From the NCBI GenBank assembly GCA_020635975.1, contig JACJYT010000003.1, forward strand, positions 310,001 to 374,000: 64,000 bases of DNA, in the 5' to 3' direction. Below the pieces are notes generated by a model. It searched no databases, was not told where the DNA came from, and saw only the letters and a program-made list of their open reading frames with translations. This DNA is from Chitinophagales bacterium (GTDB lineage: Bacteria; Bacteroidota; Bacteroidia; Chitinophagales; UBA8649). A program made the position numbers and the translations under genes. Positions 27,658-36,453 of the stretch are shown piece after piece (the first letter of the stretch is position 1; each line of letters begins with the position of its first letter).

Positions 27658-30516
27658 TTACTTAACTAGTTCGATATAGTCGCTAATTGGTGCACAAGTA
27701 CAAATTAAATTTCTATCCCCTAGAGAATTATTTACTCTAGAAACGCTAGGCCAAAATTTATTACTTTTTGAAAATTCGCTAGGGAAAGCCGCTAATTCTC
27801 TAGAGTAAGTATGGTTCCAATTGCTAGAACAAACTTCTAATAGGGTATGAGGAGCATTTTTGAGTGGATTGTCTTCTGCCTCAAGTTCCCCAGTACCTAT
27901 TGCCTCCATTTCTTTTTTAATGGAAAGCATGGCATCGCAAAATCTATCTAATTCTTCTTTGCCTTCACTTTCCGTTGGTTCTATCATTAGTGTTCCCGCT
28001 ACAGGGAAAGAAACGGTAGGTGCATGAAAACCGTAATCAATTAATCTTTTAGCTACATCTTCCACTTCAATCTTAAGGCGTTGTTTAAATGGTCTGAAGT
28101 CTAGAATCAATTCATGAGCTACTTTACCGTGCTCTTTTCCTGTGTACAAAACTTGGTAATGATCTTCTAAGCGAGCTTTGATGTAATTAGCGTTTAGAAT
28201 AGCGAATTTGGTAGCATTTTTCAAACCCTTTCCGCCAAGCATGAGTATATAAGCGTAAGAAATTAAGAGAATGGAAGCACTTCCCCATGGGGCTGCTGAA
28301 ATTCCGCTAATTCCATCTACGCCGCCCATTTCTACTTGGGCATTTTTAGGTAAGAAGGGCGCTAAATGCTTGGCTACACAAATCGGACCCATGCCTGGTC
28401 CACCACCACCGTGTGGAATAGCAAAAGTTTTGTGAAGATTAAGGTGACATACATCAGCACCTATAGCCCCCGGATTAGTAAGACCAACTTGAGCATTCAT
28501 GTTAGCCCCATCCATATATACTTGTCCGCCCTTGGCATGAACTATAGCAATAATCTCTTTAATATGATGCTCAAAAACCCCGTGAGTAGAAGGATAAGTA
28601 ATCATTAAAGAGGAAAGATTGTCCTTGTGTTCTTCTGCCTTGAGTTGTAAGTCTTCTTTGTCTATATTGCCATGACTATCGCATTTCACTACCACAACTT
28701 TTCCACCTGCCATTACTGCTGATGCAGGATTGGTGCCATGGGCAGATTCTGGTATTAAAATGATGTTTCTATGTTGATTCCCATTTTTAGCATGGTAAGC
28801 TTGGATAACCATAAGTCCAGCATATTCTCCCTGAGCACCACTATTGGGTTGCAAAGAAGTGGCGTGCAAACCGGTTATAATACTCAGTTGTTTTTCTAAT
28901 TCAGAGATAATTTCTAAATAACCCAAGCTTTGATCTTTTGGTACAAATGGATGCATGTTTGCAAATTCATTCCATGAAAGCGGTTCTAGTTGCACTGCTG
29001 CGTTTAGCTTCATGGTGCAAGATCCTAAAGGAATCATAGCGTGAGTTAGAGATAAATCTTTGTTTTCTAGCATCTTAATGTAACGCATTAGTTTCGTTTC
29101 ACTTCGATAAGCTTTGAATACTTCATGTTGTAAAAACAGACTGCTTCTTAGTTTACTTGGAGAGAGCTCAAACTTATTAAGCTTATTATTGGAAGAGCTG
29201 CTGAAGGCCTTAAAGATGGCAATGATTTGAAGAACATCCTCTTGGCTAGTACTTTCATCCAAAGAAATTTGCACTCCTTTATTGGAATAGTGGAAATTAA
29301 TTTGATTTTCTAAGGCAAGCTTTTTAATACCGTCTACATCATTTGTAGCAATTAAAATGGTATCAAAGAAGTCTTTGTGAACAACTTGAAAATTCAGAGC
29401 TTCCAAGGCTTCCGCTAGCTGGGTGCTAAGTCCGTGAATTCTTTCTGCTATAGCTTTTATTCCTTCATACCCGTGATACACAGCATACATACCTGCGATA
29501 TTTGCCAAAAGCGCTTGGGCAGTACAAATGTTCGAGGTTGCTTTTTCTCTTCTAATATGTTGTTCTCTAGTTTGAAGAGCCATCCTTAAAGCTCTTTGCT
29601 CTAGTCTGTCCTGCGAAACACCAATAATTCTTCCAGGAAGAAGTCTTTTGAATTCGTCTTTAGTGGCAAAAAATGCTGCATGTGGACCACCAAAACCCAT
29701 AGGAACCCCAAAACGTTGCGAATTTCCAACCACAGCATCGGCATCCCATTCTCCTGGAGCTTTCACAAGAGCTAAACTCAAAAGGTCGGCAACTACGGTT
29801 AAATACGCCCCATGTGTATGTACTTTTTGCGCAAAATTTGCATAATCTTCTACACTTCCTTCTGCATTCGGATATTGAATTAACGCGCCAAAATAAGTAG
29901 GATCTAGTTCTACCGTTCTATAGTCTCCAATATGTAATTCAATACCAATTGGAAGGGCACGGGTCTTTAAAACGTCAATGATTTGAGCAAAGCATTTTTC
30001 GTCTACAAAGAATTTATTGGCAACAATAGTTTTCTTGTTGAAGGCATTAAAAAACATACTCATCGCTTCTGCTGCTGCCGTGGCGTCATCAAGAAGAGAA
30101 GCGTTGGCAATAGGTAAAGCGCACATATCGCTAATCATGGTTTGGAAATTGAGAAGGGCTTCTAAGCGGCCTTGTGCAATTTCTGCTTGATAAGGGGTGT
30201 ATTGCGTATACCATCCTGGGTTTTCAAAAATATTTCTTCGAATCACCGCAGGGGTAATGGTATTGTAAAATCCTTGTCCTATGTAAGTCTTAAACACCTT
30301 GTTTTTCTGTGCCTTCGACTTAATCGTTTGCAAGTATTCATACTCGCTAATGCCTTCAGGTAAAGCTAAGTCTTCTATAAGGATATCGCGAGGAACAGTT
30401 TGTTCAATTAACTCATCTAGAGATTGAACACCTATTTTTTCTAGCATATCTTTTTCTTGTTGATTAGAGATGCCAATATGACGATATTCGAAGGAATTTA
30501 ATTTTGAAAAAGCCAT
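27658..30516 (-). CDS. gcvP: Glycine dehydrogenase (decarboxylating), P protein
   Basis: A full-length 952-residue P protein of the glycine cleavage system, which decarboxylates glycine and passes the aminomethyl group to the lipoyl H protein. The N-terminal domain begins FEYRHIGISNQQEKDML. The pyridoxal-phosphate lysine lies in NLHKTFAIPHGGGGPGMGP near residue 695. It is the single-chain form with both halves fused. An exact -7 promoter element lies 16 bases upstream of the ATG. The gcvT and gcvH partners are not in the window; yjbQ follows immediately. Confidence 0.97.
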   Translation of the reverse strand: MAFSKLNSFEYRHIGISNQQEKDMLEKIGVQSLDELIEQTVPRDILIEDLALPEGISEYEYLQTIKSKAQKNKVFKTYIGQGFYNTITPAVIRRNIFENPGWYTQYTPYQAEIAQGRLEALLNFQTMISDMCALPIANASLLDDATAAAEAMSMFFNAFNKKTIVANKFFVDEKCFAQIIDVLKTRALPIGIELHIGDYRTVELDPTYFGALIQYPNAEGSVEDYANFAQKVHTHGAYLTVVADLLSLALVKAPGEWDADAVVGNSQRFGVPMGFGGPHAAFFATKDEFKRLLPGRIIGVSQDRLEQRALRMALQTREQHIRREKATSNICTAQALLANIAGMYAVYHGYEGIKAIAERIHGLSTQLAEALEALNFQVVHKDFFDTILIATNDVDGIKKLALENQINFHYSNKGVQISLDESTSQEDVLQIIAIFKAFSSSSNNKLNKFELSPSKLRSSLFLQHEVFKAYRSETKLMRYIKMLENKDLSLTHAMIPLGSCTMKLNAAVQLEPLSWNEFANMHPFVPKDQSLGYLEIISELEKQLSIITGLHATSLQPNSGAQGEYAGLMVIQAYHAKNGNQHRNIILIPESAHGTNPASAVMAGGKVVVVKCDSHGNIDKEDLQLKAEEHKDNLSSLMITYPSTHGVFEHHIKEIIAIVHAKGGQVYMDGANMNAQVGLTNPGAIGADVCHLNLHKTFAIPHGGGGPGMGPICVAKHLAPFLPKNAQVEMGGVDGISGISAAPWGSASILLISYAYILMLGGKGLKNATKFAILNANYIKARLEDHYQVLYTGKEHGKVAHELILDFRPFKQRLKIEVEDVAKRLIDYGFHAPTVSFPVAGTLMIEPTESEGKEELDRFCDAMLSIKKEMEAIGTGELEAEDNPLKNAPHTLLEVCSSNWNHTYSRELAAFPSEFSKSNKFWPSVSRVNNSLGDRNLICTCAPISDYIELVK

Positions 30517-30532
30517 GCTAGGAAATTTTTTG

Positions 30533-30540
30533 CAAAGTTA
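30533..30540 (-). promoter_or_regulatory. -7 promoter element (TAacTTTG) of gcvP
   Basis: An exact TAnnTTTG followed by CA on the minus strand, 16 bases before the gcvP ATG at 30516. Confidence 0.55.
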
Positions 30541-30644
30541 CGCTCATTTCAATTTAAATTAGTATTTCCTTGCGCATCTTGTCCACTTTAAGAACAAGAA
30601 TGTGAATAACTGTTAAGGATGATAAGCTAAACAATTATTTGTTT

Positions 30645-30652
30645 TAGCTTTG
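30645..30652 (+). promoter_or_regulatory. -7 promoter element (TAgcTTTG)
   Basis: An exact TAnnTTTG match 18 bases before the ATG at 30671, divergent from the gcvP promoter. Confidence 0.5.
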
Positions 30653-30670
30653 TAGCAATACGAGCATTTT

Positions 30671-31300
30671 ATGAAGAAAATTCTAGGCTTATTTTTTTTA
30701 TTTAGCATGGCTTTTGGCTTGAAAGCTCAGGAGGCATCCGTTATTCAGTTTTCGGGCTATGTACTAACTCCCGATACCTTATTAGGAATTCCTTTTGTTA
30801 CCATTCATATCAACAATACGAATAGAGGAACCATTAGTAATGTGGATGGATTTTTTTCTTTTGCTGCTACAGAGGGAGACACAATAAATTTTAGCAGTAT
30901 TGGCTTTGAAGATTCTTATTATGTAATCCCTAACAACCTGCAAACCAATAAGTACTCTATTGTGAAGTTAATGGCTAGTGATACCTACTACATTGATACG
31001 GTTACCATTTATCCTTGGCCAAGCAAGGAAATGTTTAAGCAGGCTTTCTTAGCCTTAGAATTAGAAGAAAGCGATGTAGATCGTGCCTTAAAAAATTTGG
31101 AAAGGGAGTATTTAAAAGAAATGGGGGAAGCAATGGCTATGGATGCCACGGAAAACGCCAACTATTATTTAAGATCCGAAGCAAAGAAATACTATTATGC
31201 AGGACAAGCACCTCCTCAAAATATCTTCAATTTATTTGCTTGGGCACAATTTATTGAGGCATGGAAGCGGGGAGATTTTAAAAGAAAGAAATCTAATTAG
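30671..31300 (+). CDS. Secreted carboxypeptidase-regulatory-like domain protein
   Basis: A 209-residue protein with a signal peptide (MKKILGLFFLFSMAFGLKAQ). Next is a carboxypeptidase-regulatory-like beta-sandwich (FSGYVLTPDTLLGIPFVTIH, then GTISNVDGFFSFAATEGDTI, then FSSIGFEDSYY) over residues 28-100. The C-terminal part is helical and ends in a basic tail. No barrel follows, so it is a free-standing version of the domain usually found on TonB receptors. It may act in the periplasm; the next two genes also encode small exported proteins. Confidence 0.78.
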   Translation: MKKILGLFFLFSMAFGLKAQEASVIQFSGYVLTPDTLLGIPFVTIHINNTNRGTISNVDGFFSFAATEGDTINFSSIGFEDSYYVIPNNLQTNKYSIVKLMASDTYYIDTVTIYPWPSKEMFKQAFLALELEESDVDRALKNLEREYLKEMGEAMAMDATENANYYLRSEAKKYYYAGQAPPQNIFNLFAWAQFIEAWKRGDFKRKKSN

Positions 31301-31360
31301 AGCCTGAAAATTTTATTGGATAAATTCCATTATTTTAATATCTTTATAGAAACCCGACCT

Positions 31361-31996
31361 ATGAGATATATATACTTAGTAATTTTTAGCTTCATTTATG
31401 TGCAAATTCAAGCACAAACCACCATTGAACAAGATATTGTAAGCCTTAAAAACTTTGTGGAAAACAAAGATTACCGTTCTGCTATGACCTTAGGAGATAA
31501 GCTCATTGGAGATGGGGTAAAGGAAGGATATGAGCGACATGCAGGTGAAGTTTATCTTTACAGAGGTATAGCCAAATATCATTTTGAAATTTTTGATGAT
31601 GCCATTGTGGATTTAAAACAAGCGGTGGCTTTTAACAAAAATCTATCCGAGGCATATTTGTATATTGCCGAGATATATTACGATTTAAGTCGTTATTCTT
31701 CTGCTTTAGAAAATATCATTTACTATGTAGAGAATCACCCCGATAATGTGCATGGTTTGGCCGTTAAAAGTAAGTGTTTGTTAGAACTTGGTGAACCCAT
31801 GGCGGCAAAAATAATTATTCAAAAAGCCATTACTTTGGTGTCTTCAGAACCGGAATTATATTATGTTCGATCTGCTATTAATAGTGCTTTAGGAGAAGAG
31901 GACAAAGCCTGCAAGGATGCTCAAATAGCACTTAAATTTGGCTACGAAGAGGCGCAATCTTTGGTAGACTCATTTTGTTCTAAAAAAGAAGAGTAG
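31361..31996 (+). CDS. Secreted tetratricopeptide-repeat protein
   Basis: About 211 residues from the ATG at 31361 (MRYIYLVIFSFIYVQIQAQ, a signal peptide); a frame from 31316 adds 15 residues without a signal. Four or five TPR-like helical pairs are visible, for example LYRGIAKYHFEIFDDAIVDL, AYLYIAEIYYDLSRYSSALE and LYYVRSAINSALGEEDKACK. TPR proteins act as scaffolds; the partner is unknown. It lies 60 bases after the preceding gene and 8 bases before the next. Confidence 0.78.
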   Translation: MRYIYLVIFSFIYVQIQAQTTIEQDIVSLKNFVENKDYRSAMTLGDKLIGDGVKEGYERHAGEVYLYRGIAKYHFEIFDDAIVDLKQAVAFNKNLSEAYLYIAEIYYDLSRYSSALENIIYYVENHPDNVHGLAVKSKCLLELGEPMAAKIIIQKAITLVSSEPELYYVRSAINSALGEEDKACKDAQIALKFGYEEAQSLVDSFCSKKEE

Positions 31997-32004
31997 TTTT
32001 CCTA

Positions 32005-32799
32005 ATGAAGAGAAGCTTTTTTGTATTCGGATTAGTCATTCTGCCTCTTTTATTATTTTCACAAAAAAAGAAGTTTTTATTTTTCGACGAGAATTGGCAA
32101 GTAGTTAGCTTAGCTGAACTCAGTACTTATAGTTGCGATTGCTATGTAGATGAAAGAGAGAAGTTCGTTGGTCCTTTTAAGTGCTATCATATCGCTAGCG
32201 AGAGTTTGGTGAAGTTTTACAATTTCCAAAATGATGTACTTCATGGTCTTATAAAGGAATACTATTTGGACGGGAAAGAGAAGTTAGTAGCAGAGTACTT
32301 TCTTGGAGAGCCAGTGCACGAATGGAAGGAGTATGACCAAGAAGGAAATTTAATTCTTCATAGAACTTTTGATGAGAATTCGCGACTTGTCAAGGACTAC
32401 TTTCAAGAGTCAAATCCTTATGACGATAAAATGAATTTTTCTGCAAAGGCAGAAGAAGCGCCTATCTACACCTCGCAATGTATGTTGCTAAAAATGGAAG
32501 CCCAACGTTATGCTTGTAGTGATGAAGCCTTATTTAATTATTTCTCTAAGCCTCCTTTACCACCAACTTACTTAAACAACCCCAACTTTGCAGGGAAAAC
32601 TTTTGTTGTTAAATTAAAATATAAAATAAATAAAAAGGGCATAGTGGATGAGAGTGAGTTGCTAGAAAGCTCAGGAGATATTTTTTTGGATGAATTAGCT
32701 TTAGCTCATGTACTCAATATGGTACCTTTTGAGGCAGCTAAGGAATATGGGAACCCTATTGCCATTTGGCAAGAAGCCGACATTGTTTTTAAATTCTAA
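32005..32799 (+). CDS. Secreted protein with MORN-like repeats and C-terminal TonB-like domain
   Basis: A 264-residue protein with a signal peptide (MKRSFFVFGLVILPLLLFSQ). The middle holds MORN/YwqK-like repeats (DVLHGLIKEYYLDGKEKLVA, GEPVHEWKEYDQEGNLILH). The last 80 residues resemble the TonB C-terminal domain (FVVKLKYKINKKGIVDESEL, then LDELALAHVLNMVPFEAA). TonB-C domains of this type occur in many Bacteroidota exported proteins and need not energise receptors; no ExbB/ExbD genes are near. Confidence 0.72.
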   Translation: MKRSFFVFGLVILPLLLFSQKKKFLFFDENWQVVSLAELSTYSCDCYVDEREKFVGPFKCYHIASESLVKFYNFQNDVLHGLIKEYYLDGKEKLVAEYFLGEPVHEWKEYDQEGNLILHRTFDENSRLVKDYFQESNPYDDKMNFSAKAEEAPIYTSQCMLLKMEAQRYACSDEALFNYFSKPPLPPTYLNNPNFAGKTFVVKLKYKINKKGIVDESELLESSGDIFLDELALAHVLNMVPFEAAKEYGNPIAIWQEADIVFKF

Positions 32800-32842
32800 T
32801 ACGGATAATTTTCTTTTATTAAAGTGAATCTAATTTTTCTGC

Positions 32843-32850
32843 TATTTTTG
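32843..32850 (+). promoter_or_regulatory. -7 promoter element (TAttTTTG)
   Basis: An exact TAnnTTTG match 30 bases before the ATG of the carboxynorspermidine dehydrogenase-like gene. Confidence 0.45.
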
Positions 32851-32880
32851 TAGCATCATTTAAAATTCAAAACTTATAGA

Positions 32881-34098
32881 ATGTCTAAAGTATTAATTAT
32901 TGGTGCTGGTGGAGTTGGAACCGTTGTTGCTTTCAAATGTACAGAAGTGCCAGAAGTTTTTAGCGACATCATGTTAGCTAGTAGAACGGTGTCGAAATGT
33001 GAAAAAATTGCAGATGATATTGCTAAAAAATATCCGAATAGAAAGAGAATCTCAACTGCTGCTGTAGATGCAGACAATGTGCCTGAATTAGTAGCTCTAA
33101 TTGAAAAATTTAAGCCAGAATTAGTTATTAACGTAGCACTCCCTTACCAAGATTTAACCATTATGGATGCTTGTTTAGAAACTGGTGTGCATTATTTAGA
33201 TACGGCGAACTATGAGCCTAAAGATGTGGCAAAATTTGAGTATAGCTGGCAGTGGGCTTATCAGCAACGATTTAAAGATGCAGGTTTAATGGCCTTGTTG
33301 GGCTGTGGATTTGATCCAGGTCAAACGCAAATTTACACAGCTCATGCAGCCAAACACCATTTCGATGAAATTCATTATTTAGATATTGTGGATTGCAATG
33401 GAGGTGATCATGGTAAGGCTTTCGCAACGAATTTCAACCCCGAAATTAACATTCGAGAAATTACCGCTAAAGGAAAGTATTGGGAAAATGGAGCATGGCA
33501 CGAGATTGACGCTATGAGTATCCATCAGCCGATAGAATACCATAATATAGGAGTGAAAGAAAGTTATTTGCTTTATCATGAAGAATTGGAAAGCTTAGTG
33601 AAGAATTTCCCTACTTTAAAAAGAGCTCGATTTTGGATGACTTTTGGACAAGAATATCTTACTCACTTGCGAGTAATGGAAAATATCGGCATCACGAGTA
33701 TCCAACCAGTAATGTTTCAAGGACGAGAAATTATTCCTCTAGAATTTTTGAAAGCCATTTTACCTGAACCAGGTTCACTAGGCGAAAATTATAGTGGAGA
33801 AACTTCTATAGGATGTTACATTAAGGGACTTAAAGATGGTAAGGAAAAGACTTATTTCGTTTGGAATAATTGCAAGCACCAAGCTGCTTATGATGATACT
33901 TTAAGTCAAGGAGTTAGTTATACCACAGGAGTTCCTGCTATGTTAGGAGCGAAGATGATGTTAACTGGCGAATGGATGAAGCCTGGCGTTTATAACGTAG
34001 AAGAAATGAATCCAGATCCGTTTATGAAGGAAGTAGGTCACTATGGTTTACCTTGGCAGGAGATTGTGGATGTAGAAGTTCCTTTTTCGGATTATTAA
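32881..34098 (+). CDS. Carboxynorspermidine dehydrogenase-like (saccharopine dehydrogenase family)
   Basis: A 405-residue oxidoreductase. The N-terminal Rossmann motif VLIIGAGGVGTVVAFKC binds NAD(P), followed by LDTANYEPKDVAKFEYSWQW and LMALLGCGFDPGQTQIYTAH. These match the saccharopine dehydrogenase/carboxynorspermidine synthase family. In Bacteroidota such enzymes form carboxy(nor)spermidine from diamine and aspartate semialdehyde for polyamine synthesis. The partner decarboxylase (nspC) is not in this window. A saccharopine or lysine-path role is the main alternative. Confidence 0.88.
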   Translation: MSKVLIIGAGGVGTVVAFKCTEVPEVFSDIMLASRTVSKCEKIADDIAKKYPNRKRISTAAVDADNVPELVALIEKFKPELVINVALPYQDLTIMDACLETGVHYLDTANYEPKDVAKFEYSWQWAYQQRFKDAGLMALLGCGFDPGQTQIYTAHAAKHHFDEIHYLDIVDCNGGDHGKAFATNFNPEINIREITAKGKYWENGAWHEIDAMSIHQPIEYHNIGVKESYLLYHEELESLVKNFPTLKRARFWMTFGQEYLTHLRVMENIGITSIQPVMFQGREIIPLEFLKAILPEPGSLGENYSGETSIGCYIKGLKDGKEKTYFVWNNCKHQAAYDDTLSQGVSYTTGVPAMLGAKMMLTGEWMKPGVYNVEEMNPDPFMKEVGHYGLPWQEIVDVEVPFSDY

Positions 34099-34126
34099 AA
34101 TCTAAATTAAATAAGTAAATAGGAGT

Positions 34127-34162
34127 ATGAAAAGAGCTAGATTAAATCAAGCTCTTTTTCAT
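34127..34162. terminator. Bidirectional hairpin terminator between convergent genes
   Basis: A stem of ATGAAAAGAGCT with AGCTCTTTTTCAT (one bulged base) separates the plus-strand dehydrogenase gene from the minus-strand DinB-like gene. It overlaps the last codons of the latter, so its stem is partly protein-coding. Confidence 0.6.
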
Positions 34163-34600
34163 GCTCATAATGTAGCCCAAGTGTAGGGCCTCATGCACAT
34201 TATTAAATTGAATAGCCTCTTCAATATTTCTTAGCACATAGCCATAACTTGTGGGATATTCTTCAAATTGCTTAAAGAGCTTGGCTTCGTAATCTTTTTT
34301 AAGTTCTAAATGAGTAGATGCTAATAGTTGGCATATTTCTAACCATTCTTCTTGTTCTACAGCTTGTTCTACTACAGTTCCTTTTTTAAATTTTTCGACA
34401 AAACTAGCTTCAACTAAGAGTTTATTAGAGCTTAGCTTATAAGATAAAATTTGTTGGGTAACCACAATATGAGCGCAATTCCAAGCAATGGTATTCTTGA
34501 AATTTTTTGGCATATAATTCACCTGGTCCAAGCTTAAATCTTGAACAGATTTTAATAACAAAGCCCTTGTTGATGCATGAATTTCAAAACTTGCTTCCAT
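34142..34600 (-). CDS. DinB-superfamily protein
   Basis: About 152 residues from the ATG at 34600 (MEASFEIHASTRALLL), forming a four-helix-bundle protein of the DinB/YfiT type. It has NTIAWNCAHIVVTQQIL early and VHEALHLGYIMSM at the end, carrying the histidines expected for the metal site. Family members are damage-inducible or thiol-dependent metalloenzymes of mostly unknown substrate. A frame from a TTG at 34642 would overlap the upstream DUF2892 gene and is rejected: a perfect promoter element sits only four bases before the ATG. Confidence 0.72.
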   Translation of the reverse strand: MEASFEIHASTRALLLKSVQDLSLDQVNYMPKNFKNTIAWNCAHIVVTQQILSYKLSSNKLLVEASFVEKFKKGTVVEQAVEQEEWLEICQLLASTHLELKKDYEAKLFKQFEEYPTSYGYVLRNIEEAIQFNNVHEALHLGYIMSMKKSLI

Positions 34601-34604
34601 GCTG

Positions 34605-34612
34605 CAAAAATA
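34605..34612 (-). promoter_or_regulatory. -7 promoter element (TAttTTTG) abutting the DinB-like start
   Basis: An exact TAnnTTTG whose last base is four bases from the ATG at 34600. The transcript would start at or within a few bases of the start codon, implying a leaderless mRNA. Confidence 0.45.
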
Positions 34613-34623
34613 GAAAAACTTAG

Positions 34624-34830
34624 TTATTCTTTCGTTTTGCAAGTGCTAATACCGAAAAGGGTATAAAGCGGACAAAAACTTAAGAAAGAAGTTGCTAAGA
34701 ATACAAAAGCTAAGACTAATAAAACAATGCCCACGGTTCCACTTACCACCCCAAAATAGTTAAGTAAAACAAATGTCAAGGCCACAACTAATCTTATTAG
34801 CTTGTCCATATTTCCCATATTCTTTTTCAT
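34624..34830 (-). CDS. DUF2892 small inner-membrane protein
   Basis: A 68-residue protein matching the DUF2892 (YgaP membrane part) family. The N-terminus MGNMDKLIRLVVALTFVLLN is followed by two membrane helices and a C-terminal CPLYTLFGISTC motif with two cysteines. Function is unknown; in other bacteria the domain is often fused to rhodanese. The first ATG at 34830 or the one at MGNMDKL could be the start. Confidence 0.88.
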   Translation of the reverse strand: MKKNMGNMDKLIRLVVALTFVLLNYFGVVSGTVGIVLLVLAFVFLATSFLSFCPLYTLFGISTCKTKE

Positions 34831-34900
34831 AAGATAGATTTTATCTCTTGAAGATACGAATCTTTAAATAAAGGATTGTGATATAACTTACAGAACCAAT

Positions 34901-35611
34901 TTAGTGTTCTTTGCGTAAACGCCAAACACCAAAAACAGCTTCTTTTATAATGCCTCGGCTCATTTTAGATTCTCCAAGTACTCTGTCGGTGAATATGATA
35001 GGAATTTCTAAGATTTTAAAGCCCTGCAACTTGGCCTTGTATTTCATCTCTATTTGAAAGGCATAGCCTATAAATTTTATTGCATTTAAATCTATGCTCT
35101 TTAATACCTCTGCCTTGTAACAAACAAAGCCAGCGGTGCTGTCTTTTACTCCTGTACCAAGAATAAACTCTACATAATAGGAGGCAAACTTGGATAAGAA
35201 AACCCTAAACATCGGCCAATTTCTAAATCCTCCTTCACTTACATATCTGCTACCCACTGCTACGTCAACATCCTCTCTAGAACATGCCTCATATAATTTA
35301 AGCAGGTCATTGGGGTTATGCGAAAAATCACAATCCATTTCAAACACAAGTTCAAAATTCTGTTCTAAAGCATATTTAAAACCAGTGATATAAGCAGTGC
35401 CTAAGCCCAACTTTCCTATTCTTTCAATTAAGTGTAGCTTTGTTCCAAATTCCTTTTGTAATTCTTTAACTTTTGCTGCAGTTTGATCTGGTGATCCATC
35501 ATCTACAACCAAAACTTCGAAGCTTAGTGGCAAAGCAAAGACCGTTCGAAGCATTTTCTCAATGTTCTCGATTTCGTTATAGGTCGGTATGATGACTAAA
35601 CTTCTTTTCAA
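34901..35611 (-). CDS. Polyprenol monophosphomannose synthase (GT2, DPM1-like)
   Basis: A 236-residue GT2 glycosyltransferase. The N-terminus SLVIIPTYNEIENIEKML and LVVDDGSPDQTA are followed by the metal-binding MDCDFSHNP (DxD at residues 93-95) and DSTAGFVCYKAEVL. This matches dolichol-phosphate-mannose synthases without a membrane tail. It makes a polyprenyl-phosphate-linked sugar used by membrane glycosyltransferases, for example in protein or lipid glycosylation. Its ATG overlaps the stop of the upstream exonuclease gene by 4 bases. Confidence 0.9.
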   Translation of the reverse strand: MKRSLVIIPTYNEIENIEKMLRTVFALPLSFEVLVVDDGSPDQTAAKVKELQKEFGTKLHLIERIGKLGLGTAYITGFKYALEQNFELVFEMDCDFSHNPNDLLKLYEACSREDVDVAVGSRYVSEGGFRNWPMFRVFLSKFASYYVEFILGTGVKDSTAGFVCYKAEVLKSIDLNAIKFIGYAFQIEMKYKAKLQGFKILEIPIIFTDRVLGESKMSRGIIKEAVFGVWRLRKEH

Positions 35612-36372
35612 AGCTGTAAACTTAGTTTAATTTCTTTTAATTTTTGTTTGGTGTGAAGCGGGAAATCACTTCGTTGTATCCAACCGTAATATCCTGCATC
35701 TTTTTTTAGCACTTCGGCAATACTGATTCCTTTGTACTTGCCAAAGTTAAAACAAGGAACACCATTTATCATTGCCAAGCGATTAGCTGTATCGATTTGG
35801 TCGAGATCATTTCTAGTCTGGATGTTTATTTGGTCAATATCTTGTGCTAAGTCTTCGTATTTTTCTAACTGAGCCATAAAAACCTCGTGAGTTGCTTTAA
35901 CATCTGCTAAGGCAGAGTGTGCATTAACTAAATCTTTACCACAAAAATATTTATAGGCAGATGTTAAATCTCTTTTTTCCATCATTACGAAGATGTTTCT
36001 CACATCTATCAAGTTTCTATTATCTAAACTAAAGTTTTTATCTACTCGCAAAAATTCTTCAATTAAAATAGGAACATCAAAACGATTCGAATTAAAACCT
36101 CCTAGATCACAAGGATTAAACAACTCGAAAAGCTCCTCAGAGAGTTCTCTAAATGTAGGCTCATTCTCCACGTCCTTATCGTAAATACCATGCACTAAAC
36201 TCGATTCAATTGGAATAGGCATTTCCGGGTTGATTAAATATCTATACTCCTTTGTGCTCCCATCCAATTGCATAATTACAGCACCAATTTCAACTATTCT
36301 ATCACTAGCAATGTTAACACCAGTAGTTTCTAAATCGAAAAAGGCAAGGGGTTTTTTTAAATTCAACTGCAT
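35608..36372 (-). CDS. DnaQ-like 3'-5' exonuclease with C-terminal DUF3820-like domain
   Basis: A 254-residue protein. Residues 8-170 are a DEDDh exonuclease: FFDLETTG (Asp13, Glu15), NRFDVPIL (Asp99) and HSALADVKAT (His152, Asp157). The C-terminal 60 residues (FNFGKYKGISIAEVLKKDAG, then YYGWIQRSDF) resemble the DUF3820 module seen at the end of many Bacteroidota exonucleases. It probably acts in DNA repair or RNA trimming rather than as the Pol III epsilon subunit. It is translationally coupled to the downstream GT2 gene. Confidence 0.9.
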   Translation of the reverse strand: MQLNLKKPLAFFDLETTGVNIASDRIVEIGAVIMQLDGSTKEYRYLINPEMPIPIESSLVHGIYDKDVENEPTFRELSEELFELFNPCDLGGFNSNRFDVPILIEEFLRVDKNFSLDNRNLIDVRNIFVMMEKRDLTSAYKYFCGKDLVNAHSALADVKATHEVFMAQLEKYEDLAQDIDQINIQTRNDLDQIDTANRLAMINGVPCFNFGKYKGISIAEVLKKDAGYYGWIQRSDFPLHTKQKLKEIKLSLQL

Positions 36373-36453
36373 CTCACAAAAATAGAATTAATAAGCTTAA
36401 AACTTTAATTAATATATCTTAAAATTGGGGCCAACAAGTAGGAATAGACAGAT

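Noticed and set aside
32005..32799. A functional TonB energy transducer
   Set aside because: The protein has a signal peptide rather than a membrane anchor with proline-rich linker, and no exbB or exbD lies nearby.
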